In this document: positions 16,610 through 26,958 of the stretch, one piece after another | How positions within the stretch are numbered: the first letter of the stretch is position 1 | Layout: each line of letters opens with the position of its first letter | Source: DAOUKH01 sp965219875 | GTDB taxonomy: Bacteria; Chloroflexota; Dehalococcoidia; SHYB01 | Direction: 5' to 3' | DNA length: 64,000 nucleotides | NCBI GenBank assembly: GCA_965219875.1 | Contig: CBDCOW010000001.1 | Location: forward strand, 1,269,404 to 1,333,403 | Position numbers and translations under genes: made by a program | Notes under the pieces: model-generated | Databases searched by the model: none | Told to the model about the DNA's origin: nothing | Seen by the model: only the letters and a program-made list of their open reading frames with translations

Positions 16610-17847
16610 GCGCGGTGACGCCACAGCTCCCGCCAGCGGAACGCGGCGACGATGACGAAGCCGATGGCTCCAAGCCCGCCGAAGGTTAGCGCGCTGCCGA
16701 CCCCAATCGCCGCAGCGACGAGTCCTGCCTCGATCGAGCCCAGCGCGTTGCCCAACGTGGCCGCCATGACTAGGAACCCCGTGGCCCGTCCCCGCATGTT
16801 GTCCGGTGAGACCAACTGCGTGACGCTGTTCCGGATCGCGACGCTGATCGAATCGGTATAGCCGAGTCCGGCGGCGGCGATGAGGCCCATCCAGAACCAC
16901 GGCGACAGTCCCAGTGCCACCAGGCTCACCCCGTAGAGTGCCACCGCGATGACGAAGAGGGCCCCCTGCCGCCGGATGCGCCCAAGCCAGAGGATCGTGG
17001 CGATCGCCGCTATCGAGCCTACCGCCGGCGCGGCGTTGAGGACCGCCAGGCCCACCGCCTCTACGCCGTAGACCCTGTCGGCCAGAATCGGCAGTATCGG
17101 ACGGAAGAATCCCACCAGCACCACCCCAAAGTCGATGGCCAGCAGCGCCTGAAGGACGCGCTGCTTCATGATGAACCGCAGCCCTTCGTGCACCATCACC
17201 AGCGACTTCGCCGGCGCTGCCCCCTCCGGCTTGCCGGACGTCTTCAGCGCCAGCACGGACAAGATGCCCGGTACGAATAGGCACGCGTTGAGCAGGTAGG
17301 CGCCTTCGAAGCCGATGAGGGCGACGAATGCCATCAACAGCGGCCCCACGAAGAACGCTGTCTGCGTCACCAGCGAGTCTAGCGCGACCGCGTTGAGCAG
17401 GTGGCTCCGCGGCACCGTGTTGGGCAGGTAGGCCATGCGGGCCGGTGACTCGAGGGTCTGCGTCGCCGACGTCACCGTAGTCGCCGCGAAGATGTGCCAA
17501 ACGGAGATCTGATCGGTGATTGTCAGTGCGGCTAGGGCCACGGCCGGCGCCATGCCCAATATCTGTGTGGCGAGCAGGAGCCGCCGGCGGTCGATGACGT
17601 CTGCCAGTGCCCCGCCGAACAGCCCAAGGACCATGATCGGCAGCGCCTGAAAAAGGCCGGTGAGGCCAAGCTGGACCGCCGAGTCCGAGAGCTTGAAGAC
17701 GAGGTACAGGTTGACCACCTGCCGCATGTCCCGGCCCGTCGAGGCGAACACGCTCGCTGTCCAGAGCAAGCGGTAGTCCCGAAAGCCCATGGAGGCAAAC
17801 GGACGGATGCGCTCGGCGCCTTCGGGGTTCTCGTCGTGGGGTTCCAT
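16606..17847 (-). CDS. MFS transporter, EntS-like (MFS_3) exporter family
   Basis: A 413-residue major facilitator with about twelve hydrophobic segments. It begins (after MEPHDENPEGAERIRPF) with FRDYRLLWTASVFASTGRDM, the typical start of MFS_3 exporters related to EntS. The cytoplasmic loop-2 motif is LFGGALADVIDRRRLLL, and DNMRGRATGF in the second half is also characteristic. The substrate is unknown; the family includes siderophore and drug exporters. I use ATG 17847 rather than an upstream in-frame start that adds a non-conserved tail. Its 3' end overlaps the end of higA by four bases in convergent orientation. Confidence 0.88.
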   Translation of the reverse strand: MEPHDENPEGAERIRPFASMGFRDYRLLWTASVFASTGRDMRQVVNLYLVFKLSDSAVQLGLTGLFQALPIMVLGLFGGALADVIDRRRLLLATQILGMAPAVALAALTITDQISVWHIFAATTVTSATQTLESPARMAYLPNTVPRSHLLNAVALDSLVTQTAFFVGPLLMAFVALIGFEGAYLLNACLFVPGILSVLALKTSGKPEGAAPAKSLVMVHEGLRFIMKQRVLQALLAIDFGVVLVGFFRPILPILADRVYGVEAVGLAVLNAAPAVGSIAAIATILWLGRIRRQGALFVIAVALYGVSLVALGLSPWFWMGLIAAAGLGYTDSISVAIRNSVTQLVSPDNMRGRATGFLVMAATLGNALGSIEAGLVAAAIGVGSALTFGGLGAIGFVIVAAFRWRELWRHRA

Positions 17848-17954
17848 TGCGGAGACCGGAAGCGGTTGGGAGCATAGCAGACCGCCCCCGCGGCATCGTT
17901 CCCCTCCGGCACCCCTTTGGGGGATCCCCATTCCTACGAACGCGCCCGTATCCG

Positions 17955-18959
17955 TCATTCCCGCGAACGCGGGAAGGTGGATTCACATTTGAAGTGCAAC
18001 ACGCTGGTCTTGAAGATCTCGGCCGACGACCGGTAGCCGAGGCACTTACGCGGGGTATTGTTGTACGCCAGCGCCACTTCCGTAAACCGCTCCTCCGGCA
18101 CCTCCGCTAGGTTCATCTTCCGGGGCAGGAAGCGCCGCAGGCGGCCGATGGCGTTCTCGACTCCCCCCTTCTGCCACGGTGCGTAGGTGTCGCAGAAGAA
18201 GGTCTCGATGCCGAGGTCGTGGAGTTCGTGGTGGCGGGCGAACTCGGTCCCATTGTCGAAGGTGACCGTCTGGCGAAACGCCGGCGGCAACGGCCCCAGC
18301 ACCCTGGCGATGGTCTCGGCGATCGGGCCCGCCGCCTTCGAAGGCGCCCGCGCCATCAACAGGAGGCGCGAGCGGCGCTCGTGGAGGACCAACAGCACCG
18401 GCCCGGACCTCCCGAACAGCATCAAGTCGGCCTCCCAGTGACCGAAACGCTGGCGGTCAGCCGCCGCCGCGGGGCGTTCGGCGACCGGTCGGCGGTGCGG
18501 GATGAAGGAGGCCGAGCTGCTCCCCTTGCGCCGCCGCCTGCCGCGCTTCCACTTCGCCCTTGGCAGATAGCGCCTCCAGGCGTGGTTCTCGTGCCGGGCG
18601 GCCTGGGCATAGATGAACCGGTAGATACTCTCGTAGGAGATCACCGTCCGCCCTGCCGCTTCGGCCAGGTGGCCGGCAATCTGCTCGGGCGACCACCCCC
18701 AACTGAGACGTTTGAGGACGCAGGCGCGCAGCTCGTCGTCGCGTTCGAGGCGTGCGCCGGACCAGCGGCGCGCCCTGGCCTGCTCCTGCGCGTACACCGG
18801 TCGGTACCCGCCCATTCGTGATCCATTGCGCTTCAACTCCCGAGCCACCGTCGATGGCGCGCGATCCAGAGCTGCAGCGATCTGCCGGACCGCGGCGCCC
18901 TCGGCACGTAGGCGGGCAATCTCGCATCGTTCCTCAATCGAGAGCTGTCGGTATCCCAT
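17955..18959 (-). CDS. IS30-family transposase
   Basis: A 334-residue IS30-type DDE transposase. The N-terminal HTH region reads YRQLSIEERCEIARLRAEG then IAAALDRAPSTVARELKRN. The catalytic domain has Asp in FGHWEADLMLF, Asp in TFDNGTEFA and Glu in GGVENAIGRLRRFLP, the last two about 33 residues apart as expected. The ORF appears intact. Its last codons (from HFKCES) pass through the left inverted repeat, and the final residues and stop come from the flanking palindromic repeat. The natural C-terminus was therefore shaped by the insertion site. Confidence 0.93.
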   Translation of the reverse strand: MGYRQLSIEERCEIARLRAEGAAVRQIAAALDRAPSTVARELKRNGSRMGGYRPVYAQEQARARRWSGARLERDDELRACVLKRLSWGWSPEQIAGHLAEAAGRTVISYESIYRFIYAQAARHENHAWRRYLPRAKWKRGRRRRKGSSSASFIPHRRPVAERPAAAADRQRFGHWEADLMLFGRSGPVLLVLHERRSRLLLMARAPSKAAGPIAETIARVLGPLPPAFRQTVTFDNGTEFARHHELHDLGIETFFCDTYAPWQKGGVENAIGRLRRFLPRKMNLAEVPEERFTEVALAYNNTPRKCLGYRSSAEIFKTSVLHFKCESTFPRSRE

Positions 18960-18999
18960 GGCAACACCCTAATCTGGTGTTGCACTTCGTCTGTGAACT
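17980..18999 (-). mobile_element. IS30-family insertion sequence
   Basis: About 1,020 bp bounded by imperfect inverted repeats at 17980-18002 and 18977-18999. The inner 12 bases gtgttgcacttc are identical, then three mismatches, then tgtgaa again identical. A second small palindrome, gcaacacc/ggtgttgc, lies at 18961-18983. The flanks are the two halves of the dispersed hairpin repeat: tcattcccgcgaacgcggga on the left and gggaatccatccctcccgtagggg on the right. Compare the uninterrupted copy at 5721-5765. The shared ggga at the junction may be the target duplication. Confidence 0.8.
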
Positions 19000-19000
19000 C

Positions 19001-19075
19001 AGGGAATCCATCCCTCCCGTAGGGGCGATTCGCGAATCGCCCGTTCCCCCACCCCAGACCGCCCCTCGTCGCTAG
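19001..19075. repeat. Right half of the palindromic repeat split by the IS30 element
   Basis: gggaatccatccctcccgtaggggcgattcgcgaatcgcccg continues the module broken at 17979. It includes a perfect gggcgattcgcgaatcgccc-type hairpin. No gene. Confidence 0.6.
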
Positions 19076-19690
19076 GCCCCGAATTACGCAAAGGTCTTCG
19101 TAGGGGCGCCCCTTGCGGGCGTCCACCCCTCCGGCCTCTCTCCCGCTGGGAGAGATTGAGAGAGGGCGAGGGGAGGCGGGGGGCCGCGCGGGGTCCACTC
19201 CCTCTCCCGCTGGAGACCTTTGCACAACCGCCCGAGGGCAAGCATGGGTGGGGCCGGGAGGTCTTGCCTCTTCTCCCCACGGGAGAAGATTGAGATGAGG
19301 GGCACCCTCGCAACCGCCACGGGTCATCGAAATCCGCCACCTTCGCGGCCAGTCACCCCGAATTACGCAAAGGTCTCCGTAGAGGCGTCCCTTGCGGGCG
19401 TCCACCCCTCCGGCCTCTCTCCCGCTGGGAGAGATTGAGAGAGGACGGGGGGAGGGGGGCCGCGCGGGGTCCACTCCCTCTCCCGCTGGAGACCTTTGCA
19501 CAACCGCCCGCGGGCAAGCATGGGTGGGGCCGGGAGGTCTTGCCTCTTCTCCCCACGGGAGAAGATTGAGATGAGGGGCACCCTCGCAACCGCCACGGGT
19601 CATCGAAGTCCGTCCCCCTCGCGGCCAGTCACCCCGGTTACGCAAAGGTCTCCGTAGGGGCGTCCCTAGTGGGCGCCCGCTCCCTCCGCG
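19076..19690. repeat. Tandem composite repeats (units of 279 and 275 bp, plus a third partial)
   Basis: The word ttacgcaaaggtct recurs at 19084, 19363 and 19638, defining two near-identical tandem units and the start of a third. Inside each unit the terminus is matched by its inverse, ggagacctttgca (19212-19224 and 19488-19500). The first ~140 bp is therefore an inverted-repeat-bounded element containing the taggggcg and ctctcccgctgggagag hairpins. The rest of the unit is a ctcttctccccacgggagaagattgag block and a spacer. No ORF of credible composition lies here. It looks like a MITE-like non-autonomous repeat that has been tandemly duplicated. Confidence 0.75.
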
Positions 19691-19755
19691 ACGAGGGTGA
19701 GGCGCGCGCCATCCGCCCCTTCCCCATGCCCGCCCCCGTCCCCTACCATGTCCCC

Positions 19756-20208
19756 ATGCACACCCAGCCCAGCGGTGCCAACCAACTGCCGACCGACCCT
19801 CCCAACAGGCGTCGCCGGATGGCCATGGGCGCGCGCAAGAGACCACGGAACCTCCCGCCGAGCCAGCGGAAACACCGCTTCCTCCGCGAGTTCAAGCGCG
19901 TAGGCACACTGAGCGCCAGTCGCCGCGCCGCGGGCATCTCCTACGGTGAGATGCTCGCCTGGTTCGGCGACGATAACTTCCGTCGGCGCTTGCGCGAGGC
20001 GACGCTGGTCTTCAGCGAGCGCCTTGAGGAACTCCACCTGCACCCGCTCGTGGAATCGGACGATGGCTCCGTGTTGCTGTTCAAGCTCCGCGCCGAGCTT
20101 GGCGAGGAATACGGCGGGCCCGCGAAGCCCGCTACGCCCGCCGCCTTCCTCTCCATGTGGCATCGAGAGTTGGAAAGAGAGATGGGGAGAGCACGCTCGG
20201 CCCATTGA
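19756..20208 (+). CDS. Terminase small-subunit-like HTH protein
   Basis: A 150-residue basic protein. After a Pro/Arg-rich N-terminus it has HRFLREFKRVGTLSASRRAAGISYGEMLAWF, followed by FRRRLREATLVFSERLEELHLHPLVES and VLLFKLRAELGEEYG. This order (helix, AAGIS-type helix-turn-helix, long helix, LLxFxLKAxxPExYG) is that of phage terminase small subunits and related DNA-binding proteins. No large terminase, portal or other phage gene is nearby, so it is an orphan and may be a phage relic or a domesticated regulator. The start is uncertain; ATG 19756 is chosen because the sequence upstream belongs to the repeat. Confidence 0.55.
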   Translation: MHTQPSGANQLPTDPPNRRRRMAMGARKRPRNLPPSQRKHRFLREFKRVGTLSASRRAAGISYGEMLAWFGDDNFRRRLREATLVFSERLEELHLHPLVESDDGSVLLFKLRAELGEEYGGPAKPATPAAFLSMWHRELEREMGRARSAH

Positions 20209-20363
20209 TCCTGCCGGGCCCGCGGGGCCGGTCGCCCTCTCCGGCGCGCCGGCCGCTCCCTCTCACTCTTTGATGGGATCGCCCCCTTGGCCCCCGTGCG
20301 CCTCCCGTCGAAAGCGGGACACTTATCCCTTCTGTAGCGACGGAATCCAAACAGCGGCATTCG

Positions 20364-20392
20364 TTGACGCGCCCCGCCCGCAACGGTAGACT
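20364..20392 (+). promoter_or_regulatory. Sigma70-type promoter for hppA (TTGACG-17-TAGACT)
   Basis: TTGACG at 20364-20369, exactly 17 bases, then TAGACT at 20387-20392, about 55 nt before the hppA ATG. An aggaaccggaaaggaag purine tract ahead of ATG 20447 provides the ribosome site. Confidence 0.7.
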
Positions 20393-20446
20393 TTTCCGCT
20401 GGAATAGACGGAACCGGATTTCAGGAACCGGAAAGGAAGTTCTCTT

Positions 20447-22570
<2,124 letters not shown>

Positions 22571-22595
22571 CCGCCGACTACGAGAACGCACGCAA

Positions 22596-22625
22596 CGAGG
22601 GGCCGCTTCCGGAAGCGGCCCCTCG
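22596..22625 (+). terminator. Perfect 15-bp inverted repeat after hppA
   Basis: cgaggggccgcttcc is followed directly by its exact reverse complement, 25 bases after the hppA stop. It lacks a clear T-tract (ccgtttgac follows). It may act as a bidirectional terminator between the convergent hppA and methyltransferase genes. Confidence 0.6.
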
Positions 22626-22674
22626 CCGTTTGACTACGCCTGCGTGGACTTACACCGGGTGATCGACGCCGTGC

Positions 22675-23328
22675 CTACCGCTTGCGGGCGGCGACCACGT
22701 ACACCGGGTCCGTGGGGAAGCCCGCCTGCGGCGTGATGTCGATGAGGGCGGGGTCGTCCCACTCGCCGCCGCCCCGGTATCCGTTGGAGCCGCGGAAGTA
22801 GCTGGCGATGAGGCCCGCCCGGTCGCGGTCGCCGAGGGCCTGCCACAGGGCCACTGCCTTGGTGTGGAACATGCGATTCGAGTAGATCACGTGGAAGGTC
22901 GCCCCCGGCTTCAGCAGCCGGTTCACCTCGGCGAACGTCTCGACGGGCCGTGTCATGTACTGGACGGAGACGGCCACCGCCGCCGCGTCGAACTCGCCGT
23001 CCCCGAACGGCAGCACAGGCTCCGTGTTCAGGTCGTGTACGACGCGCTCGGTGAGTTGCGGGTTCTCGTCGAGTTCGACGCGGTTCAGCCCGAGGCCGGT
23101 CACTCGTCCGAGCGCCAGATCATCCGGCAGGTGCGAGCGCCAACTGCTCATGAGATCAAGAAAGGCGCCGCCCGTGGGCAGCACTTGCCGGTAATAGCCG
23201 CGGACCGCCTCGATGGCGTGGTCGTCGATATGGACGACGAGGCGCGGCTCGCGGTAGAAGAGCGGATCGTCCGACTCATCGGCGCGCCGGAACGCGCCCT
23301 GCGGGTACGGCGAAGCGGGACCGCTCAC
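22675..23328 (-). CDS. Class I SAM-dependent methyltransferase-like protein
   Basis: A 217-residue protein beginning at GTG 23328 (VSGPASPYPQGAF). It has the methyltransferase fold in order: FLDLMSSWRSHLP in place of the glycine-rich motif I, VTGLGLNRVELDENP, VHDLNTEPVLPFGDGEFDAAAVAVSVQYM (motifs II/III) and EVNRLLKPGATFHVIYSNRMF. Motif I has lost its usual GxGxG, so SAM use is not certain. This 'DLMSSWRSHLP' variant is nevertheless recurrent in a methyltransferase-11-like group. The gene starts 13 bp after the MBL-fold gene, so the two are probably co-transcribed. Substrate unknown. Confidence 0.75.
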   Translation of the reverse strand: MSGPASPYPQGAFRRADESDDPLFYREPRLVVHIDDHAIEAVRGYYRQVLPTGGAFLDLMSSWRSHLPDDLALGRVTGLGLNRVELDENPQLTERVVHDLNTEPVLPFGDGEFDAAAVAVSVQYMTRPVETFAEVNRLLKPGATFHVIYSNRMFHTKAVALWQALGDRDRAGLIASYFRGSNGYRGGGEWDDPALIDITPQAGFPTDPVYVVAARKR

Positions 23329-23341
23329 TCCGGTCGCCGCG

Positions 23342-23989
23342 CTACGGCGTCCAGAGGCGGCTGCGCGTTCCGACGAACGGGTTGTGCGCCTTCTCGTGCT
23401 CGATCGAGGTCTGGGGGCCGTGGCCCGGGAGCACGACCGTCGCGTCATCGAGGTCGAAGAGGCGCTCCCGGATGCTGGTGACGAGGGCCTCCTGGCTGCT
23501 GCCGGGGAAATCGGTGCGCCCCACGCTGCCGTTGAAGAGCGTATCCCCCGCGAAGAGCACGTCCCCGGCGTGGAAGCAGATGCTCCCCATCGTGTGGCCT
23601 GGCGTCTCGATGACCCGCACCGTCACGCCGCCGGCCTGGTACTCGTCGCCGTCGGCGATGGTGAAGTCGGGTTCGGGCGGGGGGACGTAGTCGGGGATGA
23701 GCCGCAGCGTGTAGTCCATGGGCGCGCGGCGGCTCGTCTCGACGTCGTTCTCGTGGATGCCCCACTGGGCGCCCGTCGCCTCGCGCACCTTCGCCACGCC
23801 GCCCACGTGGTCCATGTGGCCGTGGGTGTTCAGGATGTACTTCACCGTGATCCCAAGCTGTTCGATCGCTTGGAGAATCCGGTCGGCCTCTCCTCCGGGA
23901 TCGATGACGATGGCTTCTTTGGTCTCCTCGTCGCCCACGAAGTAGACGTTCTCCGCGAAAGCCGTCACGGGAAGCATGCTGAGGATCAT
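23342..23989 (-). CDS. MBL-fold metallo-hydrolase, glyoxalase II-like
   Basis: A 215-residue metallo-beta-lactamase-fold hydrolase. The zinc motif HGHMDH lies in LNTHGHMDHVGG. Further ligands are in TPGHTMGSICFH and LFAGDTLF (Asp), and the terminal His is in VLPGHGPQTSIEHEK. This arrangement is that of small glyoxalase II/YcbL-like hydrolases that open thioesters such as S-lactoylglutathione analogues. The true thiol is unknown, because glutathione use is unlikely in many bacteria of this type. A methyltransferase-like gene follows 13 bp downstream, and an esterase gene lies 43 bp upstream on the same strand. Confidence 0.88.
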   Translation of the reverse strand: MILSMLPVTAFAENVYFVGDEETKEAIVIDPGGEADRILQAIEQLGITVKYILNTHGHMDHVGGVAKVREATGAQWGIHENDVETSRRAPMDYTLRLIPDYVPPPEPDFTIADGDEYQAGGVTVRVIETPGHTMGSICFHAGDVLFAGDTLFNGSVGRTDFPGSSQEALVTSIRERLFDLDDATVVLPGHGPQTSIEHEKAHNPFVGTRSRLWTP

Positions 23990-24032
23990 GAAAGTCCCTC
24001 CGCGAGCATTGTTGGAGCCCGCTCTTCCGGTG

Positions 24033-24902
24033 TCAAGCGAGCGTTGGCGGCGCCTCGCTCAGGAAGGCGCGGACCTCGCGTTCGAGGCCGTCCAGGTTGT
24101 CCAGGGTGATGCGGTGGCCCGCGCCTTCGACCTCGACGCGTCGCCCGCGGGGCAGCGTCCGTGCCATGCGCTCCGCCACCGGAGCGTCGAGCACGAGGCT
24201 CCGCTCCCCCCGCACGACGAGGGTGGGGCAGGGAATCGCGGCGAGGGCGGCCCACAGCACCTCGGGATCGGGGAGCCGGGACTGCCCCGATGGCGACCGC
24301 AGCGCGCGGTCGTATTTCCAGCCCCACTTGCCGTTTTCGAACCGGCGCGCGCCGTGCTTGGCGCGGTAGCGGAGCATCCCGTCCGGGGGCAGCGGATCGG
24401 CCTCCCGGAGGAATGTGTAGACGTCCTCCAGGCTGTCGAACTCCTCTGGTGCCTCCACCGTCTGGCGGCGCGCCGATGCGGCGCCTTCGCGCGCGATCTC
24501 GGGGCCGATGTCCACGATGACCAGGCGTTCGACCGCCTCCGGATTCGCCGCGGCGTAGGCCATAGCGACGAGCCCGCCCATCGAGTGGCCCAGCAGCGAG
24601 AACCGCCCGAGCCCGGCCAGCGAGGCGAAGCCGGCGAAGTCGGCCACGAAACGCTCGCCGTCGTAGCCGTCCCGAGCCCACTCGGAGTCGCCGTGGCCCC
24701 GCTGGTCGAGCGCGATCACGCGCCAATCGCGGCGCAGCCGGTCGGCGAGTTGGTCGAAGGTGTGCAGGTTGCTCCCGTGGCCATGGAGCAGCACAAGCGG
24801 CGGGGCCGCCGCATTCCCCCAATCGACGTAGTGCAATCGGAGGCCGTTCACGTCCATGAAGCGGCTTTCGGGCGTATGGGAAGGCTCGACACCGGTTTCC
24901 AA
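24033..24902 (-). CDS. Alpha/beta-fold hydrolase
   Basis: A 289-residue alpha/beta hydrolase. It has VLLHGHGSN (oxyanion loop), DQRGHGDS, the nucleophile elbow GHSMGG, a cap region, and the acid and His near the end (VRGERSLVL, AGHRITLDN). These enzymes cleave esters, lactones or C-C bonds; nothing here fixes the substrate. Two starts are possible, ATG 24902 and ATG 24857 (MDVNGLRLHYVDWG, the beginning of family homology). The longer form overlaps the 5' region of the divergent MFS transporter. It is upstream of the MBL-fold gene on the same strand. Confidence 0.85.
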   Translation of the reverse strand: METGVEPSHTPESRFMDVNGLRLHYVDWGNAAAPPLVLLHGHGSNLHTFDQLADRLRRDWRVIALDQRGHGDSEWARDGYDGERFVADFAGFASLAGLGRFSLLGHSMGGLVAMAYAAANPEAVERLVIVDIGPEIAREGAASARRQTVEAPEEFDSLEDVYTFLREADPLPPDGMLRYRAKHGARRFENGKWGWKYDRALRSPSGQSRLPDPEVLWAALAAIPCPTLVVRGERSLVLDAPVAERMARTLPRGRRVEVEGAGHRITLDNLDGLEREVRAFLSEAPPTLA

Positions 24903-25026
24903 GTCAGACCTCGTTCCGTTGGATCTCGCGCCCTATGCTAAGGTGACCGTTCCGCCGCCCGCAACAACGGGCCTCGTGGGAGACCGCCGGCGAGAAGCCG
25001 CCCGGCCAAGGAGCCGCAACCTTCGC

Positions 25027-26268
25027 ATGGCCGCGACCGGAGGGAACGCCGAGACGGCGGACGGCGGCGCGCTCAGCTCGTACCGCTGGGTCATCGTCAC
25101 CGGCATGGTCCTGAACAGTTGGGCGATGACCCTGCCCGCGCTCTCGTTCGGCCTGCTGCTTCCTGAGATCCGCGACGAGTTCGGCCTCAGCCTCTCCCAA
25201 GGCGGCTGGCTCGGCTCGTCGGTGCGGGTGGGCAACATCCTGGTGACGCTCCCCGCCGGCTTCCTGCTCAGCCGCTTTCGCCCCCTCAAGGTCGTCATCG
25301 CCTCGCTCGTCGCGGGGACCGTCCTGACCCTGATGCACGGGCTCGCGACCGGTTTCGCCGTCTTCCTTATCGCGCGCATCGCCTTCGGTGTCAGCTTCTC
25401 GGTGCGCAACCCCACCCGCGCGATGCTCATCCAGCAGTGGTTCCCCCTTCGGGAGATCGCGCTGGCGCAAGGCATCATCATCGGGCTCCTCGGCGTCGCC
25501 GAGTTCGCCGCCGTCTACGGCACACCGCTCATCTTGGAGGCGACCGGAAACTGGCGCTTCGCCTACTACGTCTTCGCGGGCTTCGCCGCCTTCACCGCGC
25601 TCTTCTGGATCATCCTGGGGCGCGAACGGGAGGTCCCCACGGCGGAGACCCAGAGAAAGGCGCCGCCGCCCGGCGCCATCCTGCGTCACCCCATCCTGTG
25701 GATCGCCGGTCTCGGCGCCTTCTGCGCTACCTTCAACTGGCTTGCCTTGGCCACGTTTTGGCCCACCTTCATGCTCGACGATAACGGCGTCTCGCTGACG
25801 ACCTCCGGCCTCCTCTTCGGGATCAGCTCCCTGGCCACGATCCCGATGGCCATAGGTATCGGATGGCTTGGCCCGAGGATTCGCGCGCGCCGCGCCCTCT
25901 TCATGGTTTCCGGCCTCGCTATGACCCTCACGTGCGTCGGTCTGCTTTACACCACGAATGTCTGGGTGCTGCTCACGCTCATGATCGGCTTCGGCATGGC
26001 TTGGGGGTACATTCCGCTGGTAGTGGCGCTGCCCTTCGAGATCCCGCGCATCTCGCAGCGCGAGATCTCCGTCGCCGCCGCGCTGCTCACCATGCTCTTC
26101 CTCGCCGGAGGCATCGTGGGGCCCATCGTCGTGGGCACGATATCCGACCTCACCGGCTCGACGCGCACGGCCCTCCTCGTTGGCACACTCACGCCCATCG
26201 GCATCATCGTCTCAGGATTCCTCATCACCGGCCGAACCCTCGACCGGCCGCCTGGACCGGCGCCTTAG
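25027..26268 (+). CDS. MFS transporter (CynX/NarK-like)
   Basis: A 413-residue transporter with twelve predicted membrane segments. It begins, after a short polar N-terminus, with SSYRWVIVTGMVLNSWAMTLPALSFG. Between helices 2 and 3 it has GNILVTLPAGFLLSRFRPLKVV, the loop carrying the MFS-A type motif in degenerate form. The second half contains GIGWLGPRIRARRALF. It resembles the CynX/oxalate-formate-antiporter-like cluster of transporters for organic anions, but the substrate is open. I start at ATG 25027, since the longer frame overlaps the divergent esterase gene and lacks membrane character. Confidence 0.85.
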   Translation: MAATGGNAETADGGALSSYRWVIVTGMVLNSWAMTLPALSFGLLLPEIRDEFGLSLSQGGWLGSSVRVGNILVTLPAGFLLSRFRPLKVVIASLVAGTVLTLMHGLATGFAVFLIARIAFGVSFSVRNPTRAMLIQQWFPLREIALAQGIIIGLLGVAEFAAVYGTPLILEATGNWRFAYYVFAGFAAFTALFWIILGREREVPTAETQRKAPPPGAILRHPILWIAGLGAFCATFNWLALATFWPTFMLDDNGVSLTTSGLLFGISSLATIPMAIGIGWLGPRIRARRALFMVSGLAMTLTCVGLLYTTNVWVLLTLMIGFGMAWGYIPLVVALPFEIPRISQREISVAAALLTMLFLAGGIVGPIVVGTISDLTGSTRTALLVGTLTPIGIIVSGFLITGRTLDRPPGPAP

Positions 26269-26954
26269 GCGGCGGGCATGGCTGATAGCGATTCGAGCCC
26301 GATCCAGTCGGCGCCGGCGTAGCCGAAGGCTTGGACGAATGACGCCGTAACGCCGCGCTTCACTTCACTCATCGGCGGTGCGTGTCCCAGCTCGCGGCGG
26401 ATCGACGTCGCCTCGGCGTCGGCGATACCGCAGGGGATGATGGCGTCGTAGTGGCGCAGGTCGGGGTCGGCGTTGAGCGCGAAGCCGTGCAGGCTCACCC
26501 ACCGCCGCAGGTGGACACCGATAGCGCCGATCTTGCGGTCGTTAGTCCACACGCCGGTCAGCCCGGGGCGGCGGGACGCCGCAATGTTCAGCCCAGCCAG
26601 GTAGTCGATGCCCGTCTGTTCGAGCAGGGCGACGAAGCGCGGCACGGAGAGGCCGCGCTCCTTCAGTGAGATGATGGCGTAGCCCACGAGTTGCCCCGGC
26701 CCGTGATAGGTGGCGCGCCCGCCCCGCTCGACCTCGGCGACGCCGAAGCCGAGCCGCCGCAGGCCCTCGCGGTCGACGAGCAGGTCGCCGGGCTTGGTCC
26801 GCCGGCCCAGGCTGACCGTCGGCGGATGTTCGAGAAGAAGGAGCGTGTCGCCGACGCTTCCCTCGATCCGGCGGTCGCGAATCGCGCGTTGCAGCGCGAG
26901 CGCTTCACCGTAGCCGATTCGTCCCAGGTCACAGACGCTGAGGCGGCCCGCCAT
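26265..26954 (-). CDS. lipB: Octanoyl-[acyl-carrier-protein]:protein octanoyltransferase
   Basis: A 229-residue LipB, which moves octanoate from ACP to lipoyl domains as the first step of lipoate synthesis. It carries LLLLEHPPTVSLGRR, ERGGRATYHGPGQLVGY (signature), KIGAIGVHLRRWVSLHGFALN with the catalytic Lys, and IIPCGI with Cys175, the acyl-enzyme residue. Length is typical. It ends in a four-base convergent overlap with the MFS gene. It starts four bases after the stop of the enoyl-CoA hydratase gene, so those two are probably co-transcribed. lipA is not in the window. Confidence 0.95.
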   Translation of the reverse strand: MAGRLSVCDLGRIGYGEALALQRAIRDRRIEGSVGDTLLLLEHPPTVSLGRRTKPGDLLVDREGLRRLGFGVAEVERGGRATYHGPGQLVGYAIISLKERGLSVPRFVALLEQTGIDYLAGLNIAASRRPGLTGVWTNDRKIGAIGVHLRRWVSLHGFALNADPDLRHYDAIIPCGIADAEATSIRRELGHAPPMSEVKRGVTASFVQAFGYAGADWIGLESLSAMPAA

Positions 26955-26958
26955 AGCC

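Noticed and set aside
19084..19650. CRISPR array
   Set aside because: The repeats are about 277 bp units with nearly identical interiors, not short repeats separated by unique spacers.
19756..20208. Prophage
   Set aside because: Only one phage-like gene is present, with no structural, integrase or lysis genes.
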